Shown: positions 5,563 through 6,619 of the stretch, in pieces
Layout of the letters: every line of letters begins with the position of its first letter
Position numbering within the stretch: the stretch's first letter is position 1
DNA from: JAVKSM01 sp039583705
GTDB taxonomy: Bacteria; Actinomycetota; Actinomycetes; Mycobacteriales; Pseudonocardiaceae
DNA: 6,619 nt
Assembly (NCBI GenBank): GCA_039583705.1
Contig: JAVKSM010000142.1
Location: 1-6,619 of the forward strand
Reading direction: 5' to 3'
Program-made: the position numbers and the translations under genes
Notes under the pieces: model-generated
The model's database searches: none
Seen by the model: the letters and a program-made list of their open reading frames with translations, nothing else
What the model was told of the DNA's origin: nothing

Positions 5563-6239
5563 ATGGCCGAGACACCCAGACTGCCGAAGTACGACGAGCT
5601 CATGTGGCCGGTGCTGGCCGCGCTGAAAGAGCTCGGTGGTTCGGGGACTGTCCAGGAGATTTATGAACACGTCATCGAGAATGAGCATTTCACGGAGGCC
5701 CAGCAGTCCGTTTTGGCGCCGGACGGACGTATGACGCAAATTGCGTATCGACTGCATTGGGCACGCACTCATCTGAAGAAAATCGGCGCGGTCTCCAATA
5801 GCGCTCGCGGAGTATGGGCAATTACCGACAAAGGTCAAAATATGACGCCCGAGCAGGTACGGGCGGAACACAAGGAATGGCGCGGTCAGCTCAGGACGAC
5901 GAGATCGAAGCGCCGTGAGGAAGTCAGCGATGAGCTTGGTGCAACGGTCGAGGAAGACGAACCCTCGTGGAAGGATACCCTCATTGACCGCCTGCTTGCG
6001 CTACCGCCGCACGGGTTCGAGCGCCTAGCGCAGCGTCTACTGCGAGAAGCCGGCTTCGTGAACGTCGTCGTGACCGGCCGGAGCGGTGACGGCGGACTTG
6101 ACGGCGTCGGCGTCTACAGGTTGTCCCTCGTTAGTTTTCCGTTGTACTTCCAGTGCAAACGCTACCGCGGAGCAGTTCGGGCGCATGCTGTTCGTGATTT
6201 CCGCGGAGCAATCCGGAGTTCTTTGCAAAGTTCGAGTGA
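5563..6239 (+). pseudogene. mrr: Mrr-type (type IV) restriction endonuclease, internally deleted
   Basis: The family restricts DNA with foreign modifications. Residues 5-95 match the winged-helix Mrr N-terminal domain (start P-K-Y-D-E-L-M-W-P-V-L; later L-K-K-I-G-A, A-R-G-V-W-A-I-T-D-K-G), then a charged linker (100-135). The Mrr catalytic domain begins at about 140: H-G-F-E-R-L-A-Q-R-L-L-R-E-A-G-F (150-165), G-R-S-G-D-G-G-L-D-G (172-181) and F-Q-C-K-R-Y (196-201), giving the PD-(D/E)xK residues D180 and Q197-x-K199. After R-D-F-R-G-A (211-216) the expected D-K-G-L-x-I-T-T-G and R-D-G-A-P-P-I-D-L segments are missing. Instead frame 3 reads N-P-E-F-F-A-K-F-E-stop (6210-6239), which resembles the usual C-terminus. 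I infer a deletion of roughly 80-90 codons with loss of frame. GC is far lower than in neighbouring genes, suggesting transfer. The 5' reading frame itself stays open past the window end. Confidence 0.75.
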
Positions 6240-6619
6240 GGACAGACAAGATCGGCTCCGGGACGCTCAAAGAACGTACGGCTGGGCCGGGGGTTGGGCC
6301 GGGGTGCAGCTCCCGTGCCGCGGCCTCACCGTGATTCTGCAAGATCACAAGGATGCAGGGCGCGACAGACCGACCGCGGCGCGGAACTCGGGCAGCCAGT
6401 CCGAAGCCGGCCGGTACCCAGGCACGACCCGGTCGGCAACCTCCGCGGGCCGGGTGTCGATGCTCTCACGCCCCACGATCCGGGCACCAGGGCTTGGTCG
6501 CTCCTCCGCGGCGCCGACGGGTGGTGCGCCCCCGGAGCGCAGCAGGGTCGCTGATGTCACCTGCTGGCGTCAAGGCCTGGCGCCAAGGCCGGGCGGTGAT
6601 CGTCGTACCATCCCTGACC
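6240..6619. other. Region downstream of mrr without an intact gene
   Basis: These 380 bases hold no convincing complete gene. The frame that starts in mrr remains open to the edge, but its translation is low-complexity Arg/Ser/Gly/Pro-rich and resembles no family I know. Minus-strand 6417-6479 looks like a transposase relic. An imperfect 18-bp palindrome, GTGATTCTGCAAGATCAC (6331-6348, seven of nine pairs match), lies beside it. GC rises again relative to mrr. The picture is of degraded mobile DNA. Confidence 0.5.
6417..6479 (-). pseudogene. Relic resembling an IS30-family transposase
   Basis: On the minus strand this stretch reads I-V-G-R-E-S-I-D-T-R-P-A-E-V-A-D-R-V-V-P-G. The R-P-A-E-V-A-D-R-x-V-P-G string is characteristic of IS30-family transposases, where it normally continues H-W-E-G-D-L-I into the catalytic DDE domain. 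Here it continues Y-R-P-A-S-D-W and stops at 6345, so the catalytic part is absent. Neither the helix-turn-helix upstream part nor terminal inverted repeats are visible. It may be a small scar of an old element; the identification depends on about 12 residues recalled from the family. Confidence 0.4.

Noticed and set aside
6221..6230. 10-bp perfect palindrome CTTTGCAAAG as an operator
   Set aside because: It coincides with codons of the proposed mrr C-terminus (F-F-A-K), so it is more simply explained as residual coding sequence.
6225..6250. R-T-D-K in frame 2 as the missing D-K-G-L block of Mrr
   Set aside because: Only three or four residues match and the following residues (I-G-S-G-T) do not fit I-T-T-G. 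The PEFF-like tail in frame 3 is a better explanation of the junction.
6037..6348. Minus-strand frame of 103 codons overlapping the end of mrr
   Set aside because: Much of it is antisense to conserved Mrr catalytic residues, and the translation resembles no known family.
6571..6590. Near-palindrome GGCCTGGCGCCAAGGCC as an insertion-sequence end
   Set aside because: It needs a bulged base, has no partner copy in the window, and GC-rich palindromes of this size arise readily by chance here.

Overview
The window is very GC-rich DNA (one sampled 60-base line, 4081-4140, is about 83% GC). It carries the actinobacterial gene order glmU-prs-rplY on the minus strand, the arrangement known from Mycobacterium and relatives, where pth follows. 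High GC, GTG starts and the protein sequences point to a high-GC actinomycete, possibly Frankia- or Pseudonocardia-like; the genus cannot be fixed from the window.

Layout, right to left along the minus strand: a soluble GGDEF diguanylate cyclase with a helical N-terminal half (3605-5278); a 245-base gap with a strong GC hairpin and short tandem repeats; glmU (1899-3359); prs starting 2 bases after the glmU stop; rplY after a 125-base gap; then four perfect or near-perfect 18-bp tandem repeats (1-72) where the next operon gene, expected to be pth, should begin. glmU makes UDP-GlcNAc for peptidoglycan, prs makes PRPP, and rplY encodes ribosomal protein bL25 of the CTC type. These are core housekeeping genes.

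On the plus strand, divergent from the GGDEF gene, lies an Mrr-type (type IV) restriction gene (5563-6239) of clearly lower GC (about 52-57% in two sampled 60-base lines), which looks acquired. Its ATG sits 6 bases after a TAACGT -10-like box, suggesting leaderless expression. The gene appears broken by an internal deletion: the catalytic domain reads normally to R-D-F-R-G-A, then the frame is lost, and what looks like the natural C-terminus (N-P-E-F-F-A-K-F-E-stop) follows at once in another frame. Beyond it, 6240-6619 holds no convincing intact gene, only a small minus-strand relic resembling an IS30-family transposase. The right end is therefore best read as a decaying accessory segment beside a conserved core operon.

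The most unusual signals are the mrr internal deletion and the 18-bp repeat array. On the minus strand each repeat carries a minimal ATG-CCG-TGA reading frame, and an alternative open frame encodes a V-T-P-A-D-A repeat, at the position where peptidyl-tRNA hydrolase would start.
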